Shown here: one piece after another, positions 42,456 through 50,980 of the stretch
How the letters are laid out: each line of letters starts with the position of its first letter
Numbering within the stretch: the stretch's first letter is position 1
Assembly (NCBI GenBank): GCA_946183365.1
Contig: CAMHAH010000011.1
Coordinates: forward strand, 43,794 to 107,793
Direction: 5' to 3'
Source of the DNA: an uncultured Clostridia bacterium
Lineage (GTDB): Bacteria; Bacillota; Clostridia; Oscillospirales; Acutalibacteraceae
DNA: 64,000 nt
Made by a program: the position numbers and the translations under genes
The notes under the pieces: generated by a model
What the model saw: only the letters and a program-made list of their open reading frames with translations
Database searches by the model: none
What the model was told of the DNA's origin: nothing

Positions 42456-44609
42456 TTATCGCTTCTTGGCTATCAGCCTTACGGAGTTGAGCACACAAAG
42501 CAGACACACGCCGGTATCCGACAGCACCGCGAGCCACAGCGGAGCGATACCCGCTACGGCGAGAATTATGACAATAGCCTTGACCAGAAGAGAGAAAGCT
42601 ATATTCATCTTTACGGTCTTCATGGTATCTCGGGATATCCTTACAGCGCCCGGCAGAGCGCTGAGGCTCTCTGAACTGAGCACAATGTCTGCCGCCTCGA
42701 TAGCCGCCTCAGAGCCAAGTCCCATAGCCACTCCGCAGGTAGCCCGGCTGAGCACGGGAGCGTCGTTGATACCGTCGCCGACAAAACAGCATGAGCCACA
42801 GGTATCTATAAGGCTCTCTACCGTCTTGACCTTATCCTCAGGCAGGAGAGACGGGTGTATCTCGTCGATACTAAGTCCCTTAGCCGCCTTCTCGCACGCC
42901 TCGCGCTTATCGCCCGAGAGCATCGCGATACGCTTGATACCGAGCCGTTTCAGCTCAGAGAGAGCCTGAGCCGCCTCGGGTCGAACCTCCTCAGTGACCT
43001 TGATGATACCGATCTCTTTATCATTCAAAAGCACAGCCGTGCCGTGGATATTCTCAGCGCGGCAGACGGTTATCTTATCGCCGCCCTTTACGGCGCTCAC
43101 GCCGTAGCCGCTTATCTCACTGTGGTCGCTTAATTCTACTATAGAAATATTATTCTTCGTGCAATAATCTATCAGAGCCTGAGCCACGGGATGGGCTGAG
43201 TGAGCCTCAGCCGAAGCCGCGAGCCCTATCACCTGCTCCGCGGTATAGCCGTTCGCGGGGATTATCTCGCTGACGGTCATCTTATTATCGGTGATGGTTC
43301 CCGTCTTATCGAGAGCGAACGCCTTGATATCGGCGAGAGCCTCGACATATCTGCCGCCCTTTATCAGCACGCCCGCCTTGCCGGCGGCGCCTATACCCGC
43401 GTAATACGAGAGCGGTACCGAAATAACTATAGAGCACGGACATGAGGCTACAAGGCACACAAGCGCCTTATGTATCCAGCCCGCCCAGTCGCCCGTGATA
43501 AGCGAGGGTATGACCGCTATCACTAAAGCGAGCGCCATCATCACGGGGGTATAGACCGCCGCGAACCGAGTGATGAGCCTCTCGCGATTGCCCTTGTTCT
43601 TAGCGCTCTCTTCGACCAGCTTGACTATTCTTGTAGCCGCGCTGTCCGAATACGCTTTTGTTGTTCTCATAAGTACAGACGAGTCATTGTTCATCATGCC
43701 GCTCATCAGCTCAGTGCCCTCGGCGGCGTAAACAGGCTCAGACTCACCCGTAAGCGATGAAGCGTCGATAGTCGTGCTGCCCTTGACGATAACGCCGTCG
43801 AGCGGCACTCTGGTGTGCGGAGGTATCTCGAGCGTTGTTCCGATCTCTATATCCTCGGCAGCGGTCTCAACGCTCCTGCCGTCGGTATAGACATAAGCCT
43901 TATCGGGTCGTATATCGGCGAGACGGCGGATATCGCGGCGGGACTTCTCAACAGCTCTGTCCTCAAGCAGCTCTCCTATACCGAAGAGCACCATTACCGC
44001 AGCTGCCTCGACAAACTCGCCGAGAACCATAGCCGCTATAACAGCTACCGTCATGAGGGTCGTCTCATCTATATTCCTTTTGAAAACGGACTTTATGCCG
44101 TCGATGACAACATCATAACCCGCCAAAGCAGCAGATACAACGCTGAGTATATTGCAGATCAGCTCATATTTACCGATATAATGCAGGATAAGAGCCGCGA
44201 CGAACAGCACCGCCGCTATAACGAGCAGGATTAGCTTCAGCTTGCCCTTATCACCGTGATCGTGTTCGTGACTATGCTCATGGCTGTGTTCATGGTGATC
44301 GCGGTCATGATGGTGATGATCGTGCTCATGATCGTGGTCGCAGCAGCCGTCGTGACATTCATGGTGATGTTCGCCGTTATGCCCATGACTGAGTTCTTCC
44401 TTGGGCACAACGGTAACTCCGCTCTCGACAGAGTCGACTATCGCCTGTACCTGATCGCGGATATCCTCTTTGTCGCTGACTATCTCAAGCTCAGAGGTAG
44501 CGAAGGAGTAATTGACGTCTGAAAATCCGTCGGTCTTGCAGAGCTTAGTCTCGATCTTAGCGGCGCAGTTAGCGCAATGCAGACCGTCCAATATAAATTC
44601 GTGTTTCAT
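42456..44609 (-). CDS. Zn/Cd/Co-type P1B-ATPase with His-rich region
   Basis: The 717-residue heavy-metal pump has an N-terminal HMA domain (GLHCANCAAKIETKLC) and a long His/Asp/Glu-rich stretch (about 77-118, HHHHDRDHHEHSHEHSHEHD). It also has the transport motif CPCS in SCPCSIVISVPLSY, the phosphorylation site DKTGTITDNKM and SAHPVAQAL. Eight membrane helices are expected. The CPC motif and His stretch favour Zn2+, Cd2+ or Co2+ export. The gene follows an ArsR-family gene 48 bases downstream of that gene's stop, and the pair is probably induced by the metal. Confidence 0.92.
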   Translation of the reverse strand: MKHEFILDGLHCANCAAKIETKLCKTDGFSDVNYSFATSELEIVSDKEDIRDQVQAIVDSVESGVTVVPKEELSHGHNGEHHHECHDGCCDHDHEHDHHHHDRDHHEHSHEHSHEHDHGDKGKLKLILLVIAAVLFVAALILHYIGKYELICNILSVVSAALAGYDVVIDGIKSVFKRNIDETTLMTVAVIAAMVLGEFVEAAAVMVLFGIGELLEDRAVEKSRRDIRRLADIRPDKAYVYTDGRSVETAAEDIEIGTTLEIPPHTRVPLDGVIVKGSTTIDASSLTGESEPVYAAEGTELMSGMMNNDSSVLMRTTKAYSDSAATRIVKLVEESAKNKGNRERLITRFAAVYTPVMMALALVIAVIPSLITGDWAGWIHKALVCLVASCPCSIVISVPLSYYAGIGAAGKAGVLIKGGRYVEALADIKAFALDKTGTITDNKMTVSEIIPANGYTAEQVIGLAASAEAHSAHPVAQALIDYCTKNNISIVELSDHSEISGYGVSAVKGGDKITVCRAENIHGTAVLLNDKEIGIIKVTEEVRPEAAQALSELKRLGIKRIAMLSGDKREACEKAAKGLSIDEIHPSLLPEDKVKTVESLIDTCGSCCFVGDGINDAPVLSRATCGVAMGLGSEAAIEAADIVLSSESLSALPGAVRISRDTMKTVKMNIAFSLLVKAIVIILAVAGIAPLWLAVLSDTGVCLLCVLNSVRLIAKKR

Positions 44610-44657
44610 TTTATCACACCTTTATGATCGTGAAATGATACGCTGATTGTTATGATA

Positions 44658-44990
44658 TCACTCGAGTATATGCTCGAGACCCATCTCGAATATCTTTTGG
44701 ATATGTTCATCCTCAAGCGAATAATAGCTCTGTTTGCCGTCTCTGCGTACCTTGACGAGGTTCTCCTGTCTCAAGACCCTGAGCTGGTGAGATACCGTAC
44801 TCTGCTCCATGCCGACTATATCGGCTATACAGCAGACGCTCAGCTCGCGCTCGAACAACGCGCACATGATACGGATACGGGTAGAATCGCCGAATACCTT
44901 GAAGAAATCGGCAAGCTCAAAAAGAGTATCGGTATCGGGCATGGTGCTCTTTACCTCTTGTACAATATCTTTATGCTCTTCGTGCGCCAT
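44658..44990 (-). CDS. ArsR/SmtB (CadC-like) metal-sensing repressor
   Basis: The 110-residue protein has a winged helix: KVFGDSTRIRIMCALFEREL, SVCCIADIVGMEQSTVSHQL and RVLRQENLVKVRRDGKQSYY. ELSVCCIAD matches the ELCVCDL site in recognition of soft metals by CadC/ArsR. ATG 44990 with GGAGGC is chosen over upstream in-frame codons. A perfect 20-bp palindrome lies about 80 bases upstream and is the likely operator. The pump gene follows, so metal binding should release both. Confidence 0.9.
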   Translation of the reverse strand: MAHEEHKDIVQEVKSTMPDTDTLFELADFFKVFGDSTRIRIMCALFERELSVCCIADIVGMEQSTVSHQLRVLRQENLVKVRRDGKQSYYSLEDEHIQKIFEMGLEHILE

Positions 44991-45067
44991 AAAAGCCTCC
45001 GTTTTAATTAATTCGGATATGGTGAACGGCTTAGCGAGCAGAGTTACCACATCGAATTTATTTGAAT

Positions 45068-45087
45068 ATATGAACAATTGTTCATAT
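45068..45087. promoter_or_regulatory. Operator for the ArsR-type repressor
   Basis: ATATGAACAATTGTTCATAT is a perfect 20-bp palindrome of the TGAAC-N-GTTCA class bound by SmtB/CzrA-type repressors. It lies in the leader of the regulator-pump operon. Confidence 0.75.
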
Positions 45088-45154
45088 TTACATATTTATA
45101 ATACTCCCTTAATATATATTTGTCAAGTATATTCCGCAAAAAAGATTTCTTCTC

Positions 45155-45245
45155 CCCATCGCTCGTTGCCGCTCAGCGGCAAACTGAGCGGGCATACAAA
45201 TCATTATTTGCTTTACGGAAACGAACAGTTTCCTGTAAAGTAAAA
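45155..45245. repeat. Short dispersed repeat, copy B
   Basis: CTGAGCGGGCATACAAATC and CAGTTTCCTGTAAAG match copy A at 23569-23646. It lies between the ArsR promoter and the terminator of the large dockerin gene. Confidence 0.6.
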
Positions 45246-45275
45246 CAGGAGCCCCGACAAGCGGAACTCCTGCAT
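45238..45275 (-). terminator. Terminator of the 1504-residue protein gene
   Basis: On the minus strand CAGGAG and CTCCTG with inner GC pairs form a hairpin followed by TTTTACTTTA. Confidence 0.7.
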
Positions 45276-45294
45276 ATACGTTATTATGATATTA

Positions 45295-48200
45295 TCATGC
45301 CGAAGGGCAGTCGATCGGATACGGTATCGCGAGCGCGGTAGAATAACGCTGTATGAAGGTAGCGTCGATTATGCCGACTGCGCCGTCTCCGTCGATATCT
45401 CCGTGCATCATGCTTTCCGGTGATACAGGTGTTTGCAGACCCGTCGCGTAACGCTGGACAAAGGTTGCGTCAAGTATATCTACAGCGCCGTTACCGTCTA
45501 CGTCGCCGATGATATAGGTCTTATCAGCCGGGATATCTACGATGATAGTATTTGACGGTTCTCCTGTCAAAGTATACTCGCCGGTATCCTTTATCGCTCT
45601 GACGTAGATACGATAAAACATACCCTTAGTCAGGTTTTCTGCCGTGAAGCTCGTTGTCTCTGTGGTTCCGAGCAGCTCATCCCCGCCGCCTTGTCCCGTA
45701 AACACGCTGTAGATGTTGTAGCGAGTGGCATCGCTGACGGCGCTCCAGCTCAGTTTTACCTTGCCGTCTGACATCTGAGCCGCCGAAAGCGACTGTACCG
45801 CAGCGGGACCCGAGAGAGCTTTACAGCTCACGCTTGATGAAAAAGCACTCGATATCTCATACGTATCAAAATCGCACACCGCCGTAACGCGGAAGATTCC
45901 GGTAGTATTGGGAGCGAGAGAAACGACCTTACATACATTACTCTCAGACGAAGCCGCTAAGATATATTCTTTGTCAGCGTTGTCGTATAAGTATACGTCG
46001 TAGCGATCAGCGAAAGGAACGGGATCCCAGCTCAGGGTGACCTCACAAGTCTCTGTACAAACAGCTGAAACATTGGTCGGAACCGCAAGCTTAGTCGGAA
46101 CAGCAACAACAGAGTTGGATCTTGCGCTGACATAGACATTATCGTCCTCTTCTTTTAAAGCATATACACTGAATCTCGCTTGTGCGCCGCCCTTGAGACC
46201 TGTAGCCTCAAACTCGTTTTTGTCGGACTTTCCGAAATATTCATAGAATTTTTCAAAATCATTATATTTGTATATCTCATATCCGGTAGCGCCTTCAACG
46301 GCGTCCCACTTCAGATCTACCGTCAAAGGACGGTCAGACACCATCGCTGTAATATTGATAGGCACGGGAGGTATACTCTCAACCTTAGAGCTGAAAACGG
46401 GGCTCATAGCTGAGATATCTTTGCCGTCAGCTGATACAGCCTGTACCGTGAAAAAGATCTCTGACCCTTGGCTCAGATCGCTCATAACATAAGACGTATC
46501 CTCTGTATTACAGAGCAACTCGGTCTTTGTATCTGAAAAATAGCGGTAAACATTATAGGAGCCAACTCCCTCTACAGCGTCCCACTCTACGGTGATACAT
46601 CCCGTAGAGCTTGCGTAAGCGACAGTATTCAACGGTCTGTCGGGTATACTCGGGATCAAAGTAGAGATCAGCGGAGAAAGATCGCTGGTATCGTTACCGT
46701 CCTGAGTTATCGCCTGTATCTTGAAACAGATATTTGCATAAGGAACAAGGTTATCCGCAATGAATTCAGTTTTTTCAGTCGTGCCTAATAACGGCATATT
46801 GGTAGAACTTATATAGCGATATACGTTATACTTAGCAGCGCCCACTGAGGGATCCCATGATAACTTGATCTTTCCGGTAGCTAAAGGTGTATATTCAATG
46901 TTCTGAGGTACGGCGGGATAGCTCTCACATACTCCATCGGCAAGCGCTGATAAATCGCTGATATCATTACCATCCTCTGAGACTGCCTCTACTCTGAAGA
47001 AGCATTTGTCGCCCGTGTTAAGATCCGACACGACAAAAGACAGCCTGTCGGTAGATCCGAGCAGAACCAGCCCCTCAGCCTTTAAATATCTGTAAACATT
47101 ATATGTTGCGGCGCCCTCGACAGCGTCCCATTTTATCTCAAGCTTATGCGTAGCGCAGGGCTCTACGCTGAGTATATCAGGCACCGGAGGGACGCTGACA
47201 CATTTGTTACCGGCGAGCCATGACAGCACGCTCAGGTCGTTTTCGTTCCTTCCCACTGCCTGGATCTTAAAATAATAGCTTATTTTGGTTCTCAGACCCG
47301 AGACGCTGAATGTGGTGTCTGTGGTATTACCGATGAACTCGATATCATTTGCCGAGTAGTATCTGAAAACATTATATGAAACGGCGTCATTGACTGCGTC
47401 CCACGATATCCTCAGCTTGCCGGTAGCGTAGGGATCAACAGTAATGTTCTCGGGACGTTTGGGGAAGCTCTCACAGACGCATGAGACGATCTCCTTGGAT
47501 ACATTGCTCTCATATCCGTCGTCGGAGACCGACGAAAGCCTGAACCCGTAAGCCGACCCCACCTTAAGACCCGAAATGTCAATAACAGGTTCTGAGGATG
47601 AGGCGCATATCTCAAGGGTCTCTGAATCGATATATCGATAGACGCGATATTCAACCGCTCCCTCCACCGGCTTGAACGACAGCCTGACCGTACCTGTAGA
47701 TACCGCCTCGGCTGTTATGTCTGACGGAGCTTCGACCAGCGTCCTGCACATCTGATCGACCATCCCGGACAACGGACTCTCGATCAGCTCGCCGTCTGTC
47801 AGTCGATATGCGGATCTGCGGAAGTGATAGATCTTTCCGGGGATAAGATCGTTTATGACCAGAGTCGGGCTCAATGACGTATATATAACGTCGGGGGTCG
47901 TTAAGTTATCGGAATAGACATAAAACTTATAGCCGTCTGCTCCGTTAGAGGCAATAGATCTAAGAGTGATCTGACCTGTGCCGGTAGCGTAAGCTCTCGG
48001 TTTACGGAGAGCGTCTGTCAGTCTGTCAACAAGCGATTTGACCGTTTTGATCCTGATCACGGGCTTGATACCCGCGTTGGTAGCTCCGGCGTTTATGTTC
48101 GGCCGTACAACTCCGTCGTTTGAGACTATATAGATCTCTCCCGAATACATACCCGGAGATCTGAGGAGCCACGCCGAAGAATAGCCATATTCATCATATT

Positions 48201-49809
48201 TTCTTGAATAGTTAGCGCCCTGACTCAAAGCGTAATCAGAGCAATCCGAGCGTTTCGAGATGTTGGCGTCCGACACGTAATAGTCAGAATCGCGAAGCTC
48301 ACTGAAGGAAAGCATAAACACCTTATCGGTGGTATTCTGATATTCAAATAAGTTAAGGAAATTGCAGCCGTTGTCAAGCTGACTGTCGAGGATCATACGC
48401 TGTTCCTCAGCGGTAAAGGCTGTATTGTAGAATTCCTCGTTCAGCCAGCGGCGTATCGAGGAATACTCCCAGTCGTTCGCAGGGTGGGTCATTTCTTCAT
48501 CGCTGAATACATAGTACGTTTTGCCGCTGATCCTCTTCCCTTTCTTGCTGTAATACAGCTCCTCGTTGAAGGGCTGAGAATCGAGCACCAGATCGGCTAC
48601 CAGAAGATTATTGCCGTCAACGAGCCTCCATTCGATAGGCTCAAATTTGAACCAATAGGTGTTGCCCGCTGTATATCCTGTCCTTACCTGGTGAGAATTC
48701 GCTTCATCGTGAGTACGGTGGATATACTTTGGACGGTATTCATCGATCCTTACAGCGCGGTATTTCTCGTTGTTATAAGTGATATCAGCCCAGCTCATGT
48801 ACTCGCATATCTCCTGAGAGCCCGGCTCATCCGTACCGCAGGTATAGGGATATGAATTCATAACTACGCCGTCGAGCTGTTGATCGAGCTGAGCAAGAAG
48901 CTCTTCATCCGTGATCCGACTCTGAGGATAAGAGCCGAATGTATAGTGGATATCGCCCTCGGTCTTACCGTCGAATTTACCTATCTTAATAGTGCCGGCA
49001 TTGCTGTACCTCTCAAATTTGCCGAAAGACGCGACCTGTTCTTCAAGGAAACTGAACTCGCTGCTGACCAGAGAGACCAAGGGAGTACAGAAAAATTCGG
49101 ATTCTTCTACTATATCTCTCTTGTTAGTGACAACGCCCATGACCGGATCAAAGCGATAAAGCCTGCCATTGAGACGTATCATAGCCGAGAAGTGGCCGTT
49201 CAGTCCCTTGGTAGAGCTGGTACAGGAAGCGATGTAAGAATCGAGGCCCAAGGCGCGTGTCATGACCATGAACGCAGACGAATAGTGATTACATACGCCG
49301 TATTTTTCGATTAACATACCGTAAGCGTTATATACGATATAATAGTCGATCTTACTTTTGTAATTATGGGTCTTTATGAGATTGTTATGCAGCTCTGAAG
49401 ACGTCGGATTGCCGAAAAGATACTCAGTACCCGTCATAAGATACTTGTATATGGTACACACCTTCTCGTATGTATCCATATCGGGAGTGAGGATCCGCGA
49501 GTGGATAGAAGCTACAAGCTCATCCAAGGGTTCATAGCCCGTGGTCATAGGATGAAGCTCGGCTGAATTGAGCAGCTCTTTTTTGACCTCTACGGTTATC
49601 TCGTCCAAGTCTGTATATACGATTTGATCGGCTCTGTCGTCTATCACATGCTCATGCGGCTCTTCCTGATCGGGCGTAGCCGCTGCTGTATCGCCGCCGG
49701 AACCGGCCGTATCATCACCCGCGCCGGTATCATCGGCATACACGACAGCAGAGCACGCTATCGAGAAAACCATACATATACATATTAAGATAGCTAAAAA
49801 ACGTTTCAT
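45295..49809 (-). CDS. Giant secreted protein: transglutaminase, DUF6273, nine FN3 repeats, dockerin
   Basis: This 1504-residue secreted protein starts with a signal peptide (MKRFLAILICICMVFSIACS). About 100-230 is transglutaminase-like: Cys in YGVCNHYSSAFMVMTRALG, His in LNGHFSAMIRLNG and Asp in RFDPVMG. About 270-590 fits DUF6273 (SSIRRWLNEEFYNTAF, DKVFMLSFSEL). Nine fibronectin-III-like repeats (about 600-1420) share YNVYRY and WDAVEGA. The C-terminal dockerin (about 1425-1500) has GDVDGNGAVDILDATFVQRY and GDIDGDGAVGIIDATFIQRY. A cohesin-anchored surface protein with a possible crosslinking or protease domain is likely. GGGAGGTAAGG precedes the ATG, and the gene stands alone. Confidence 0.85.
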   Translation of the reverse strand: MKRFLAILICICMVFSIACSAVVYADDTGAGDDTAGSGGDTAAATPDQEEPHEHVIDDRADQIVYTDLDEITVEVKKELLNSAELHPMTTGYEPLDELVASIHSRILTPDMDTYEKVCTIYKYLMTGTEYLFGNPTSSELHNNLIKTHNYKSKIDYYIVYNAYGMLIEKYGVCNHYSSAFMVMTRALGLDSYIASCTSSTKGLNGHFSAMIRLNGRLYRFDPVMGVVTNKRDIVEESEFFCTPLVSLVSSEFSFLEEQVASFGKFERYSNAGTIKIGKFDGKTEGDIHYTFGSYPQSRITDEELLAQLDQQLDGVVMNSYPYTCGTDEPGSQEICEYMSWADITYNNEKYRAVRIDEYRPKYIHRTHDEANSHQVRTGYTAGNTYWFKFEPIEWRLVDGNNLLVADLVLDSQPFNEELYYSKKGKRISGKTYYVFSDEEMTHPANDWEYSSIRRWLNEEFYNTAFTAEEQRMILDSQLDNGCNFLNLFEYQNTTDKVFMLSFSELRDSDYYVSDANISKRSDCSDYALSQGANYSRKYDEYGYSSAWLLRSPGMYSGEIYIVSNDGVVRPNINAGATNAGIKPVIRIKTVKSLVDRLTDALRKPRAYATGTGQITLRSIASNGADGYKFYVYSDNLTTPDVIYTSLSPTLVINDLIPGKIYHFRRSAYRLTDGELIESPLSGMVDQMCRTLVEAPSDITAEAVSTGTVRLSFKPVEGAVEYRVYRYIDSETLEICASSSEPVIDISGLKVGSAYGFRLSSVSDDGYESNVSKEIVSCVCESFPKRPENITVDPYATGKLRISWDAVNDAVSYNVFRYYSANDIEFIGNTTDTTFSVSGLRTKISYYFKIQAVGRNENDLSVLSWLAGNKCVSVPPVPDILSVEPCATHKLEIKWDAVEGAATYNVYRYLKAEGLVLLGSTDRLSFVVSDLNTGDKCFFRVEAVSEDGNDISDLSALADGVCESYPAVPQNIEYTPLATGKIKLSWDPSVGAAKYNVYRYISSTNMPLLGTTEKTEFIADNLVPYANICFKIQAITQDGNDTSDLSPLISTLIPSIPDRPLNTVAYASSTGCITVEWDAVEGVGSYNVYRYFSDTKTELLCNTEDTSYVMSDLSQGSEIFFTVQAVSADGKDISAMSPVFSSKVESIPPVPINITAMVSDRPLTVDLKWDAVEGATGYEIYKYNDFEKFYEYFGKSDKNEFEATGLKGGAQARFSVYALKEEDDNVYVSARSNSVVAVPTKLAVPTNVSAVCTETCEVTLSWDPVPFADRYDVYLYDNADKEYILAASSESNVCKVVSLAPNTTGIFRVTAVCDFDTYEISSAFSSSVSCKALSGPAAVQSLSAAQMSDGKVKLSWSAVSDATRYNIYSVFTGQGGGDELLGTTETTSFTAENLTKGMFYRIYVRAIKDTGEYTLTGEPSNTIIVDIPADKTYIIGDVDGNGAVDILDATFVQRYATGLQTPVSPESMMHGDIDGDGAVGIIDATFIQRYSTALAIPYPIDCPSA

Positions 49810-49972
49810 GACCTTACCTCCCGAAATTCAGCTAAATTTCATATTTGTTAAATTATAACATGTTTATATGTGTATTTGCAACAAACAAACATAAATACAC
49901 CAGTCGATTTTTGTCAATTTGACGTTATAAACAAAAATTTAACGAGCTTTTTGCCATAACGCACAAAAGGCT

Positions 49973-50001
49973 TTGACAAATAAGTATAACAAGTATAGAA
50001 T
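49973..50001 (+). promoter_or_regulatory. Promoter of the TetR gene
   Basis: TTGACA (49973-49978) and TAGAAT (49996-50001) are 17 bases apart. The -35 TTG is in frame with the TetR gene and could be misread as its start. Confidence 0.8.
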
Positions 50002-50035
50002 TGAGTACAGAATAAAGGGCAAGGCGGATAAGAAA

Positions 50036-50620
50036 ATGAAAAAGAATTCCGGAAACACCAAAAGCAAAATTGTCACCGCGGCGTGGCAGCTCTTCTATGA
50101 ACAGGGCTTTGACAACACCACGGTAGATGAGATAATCAGGCTGTCGGGCACCTCAAAGGGCTCTTTCTATCATTATTTTGAGAGCAAAGACAGCCTGATC
50201 GGCTCGCTCGCCTATCTCTTTGACGAGAAGTATACCGAGCTCGAGAGCGAGATAGATTATTCGGTGAACGCGGTCGAGAACCTGACCTATCTCAACCGCG
50301 AGCTGTGCATGATGATAGAGAACAACATCGATATAGAGCTGCTCTCTCGCCTTTACGCCCAGCAGTTATCAAAACGAGGAGAAAAGGAACTGCTCGACCA
50401 GCAGAGGGTGTATTACCGTCTGCTCAAAAAGCTCGTAAGGCTCGGACAGGAGCGCGGCGAGATAACGCGCCGAAAATCCTCGGCAGAGATAGTAAGGCTT
50501 TACGCAATAGCAGAGAGGGCGCTGTTATACGACTGGTGTCTGCACGGCGGAGAGTATTCGCTGACAGAATACGCCGGCACGGTCATGCCGCTGTTCTTGA
50601 GCGGGATCAGAAACAATTAG
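50036..50620 (+). CDS. TetR/AcrR family transcriptional regulator
   Basis: From the ATG at 50036 the protein has 194 residues. The N-terminal helix-turn-helix has KSKIVTAAWQLFYEQGFDNT, TVDEIIRLSGTSKGSFYHYF and ESKDSLIGSLAYLF. The C-terminal ligand domain is not family-specific. The effector is unknown. The reading frame continues upstream to 49973, but that codon is part of a promoter, so the shorter start is chosen. A palindromic repeat and then the sodium symporter gene follow. Whether it regulates that symporter is not shown. Confidence 0.88.
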   Translation: MKKNSGNTKSKIVTAAWQLFYEQGFDNTTVDEIIRLSGTSKGSFYHYFESKDSLIGSLAYLFDEKYTELESEIDYSVNAVENLTYLNRELCMMIENNIDIELLSRLYAQQLSKRGEKELLDQQRVYYRLLKKLVRLGQERGEITRRKSSAEIVRLYAIAERALLYDWCLHGGEYSLTEYAGTVMPLFLSGIRNN

Positions 50621-50631
50621 GAACTTTTATA

Positions 50632-50749
50632 AGTGAGGAATTAGGAGTTAGGAGTTAATGGCGGGTTTCGCCCGCACCCGATTTTAAAAATCAAAAAACG
50701 CGTCAGCGTTTCCCGTAATTCCTCATTCCTCATTACTAATTCCTAATTC
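50632..50749. repeat. Palindromic intergenic repeat
   Basis: The arms are TTAGGAGTTAGGAGTTA and AATTCCTCATTCC. Inside lie GGCGGGTTTCGCCCGCACCC and AACGCGTCAGCGTTTCCCGT hairpins. The same plan is found at 57375-57485. No coding sequence. Confidence 0.65.
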
Positions 50750-50895
50750 AATAAAGCCTTTCATCACAGCAGGTATTTTATTTTTTGTTTTTGTATTAGT
50801 CTGTTATTCAGTCTATCTTCTTTTCGGCTATATAACAGGCTTTTTTCTATATTGTGTATCAAAAGTATTTATTTTAGTCTATACTTCGTTCTGTA

Positions 50896-50962
50896 TTGCG
50901 TTTTGTGCTTTAATGTGTTAATATAGGTGAGAATTGTGTTAGCATTTGTATTAACATAATAT
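50896..50962 (+). promoter_or_regulatory. Tandem promoters of the sodium/proline symporter gene
   Basis: TTGCGT (50896) with TAATAT (50919-50924), and TTGTGT (50934) with TAATAT (50957-50962); each pair has 17 bases between. The second would give a very short leader, so the first is more likely the working one. Confidence 0.5.
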
Positions 50963-50980
50963 TATTCTGGAGGGAAACAT

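Noticed and set aside
49973..50035. TTG 49973 as start of the TetR gene
   Set aside because: The TTG is part of the -35 hexamer TTGACA with a -10 at 17 bases, so it lies upstream of transcription.
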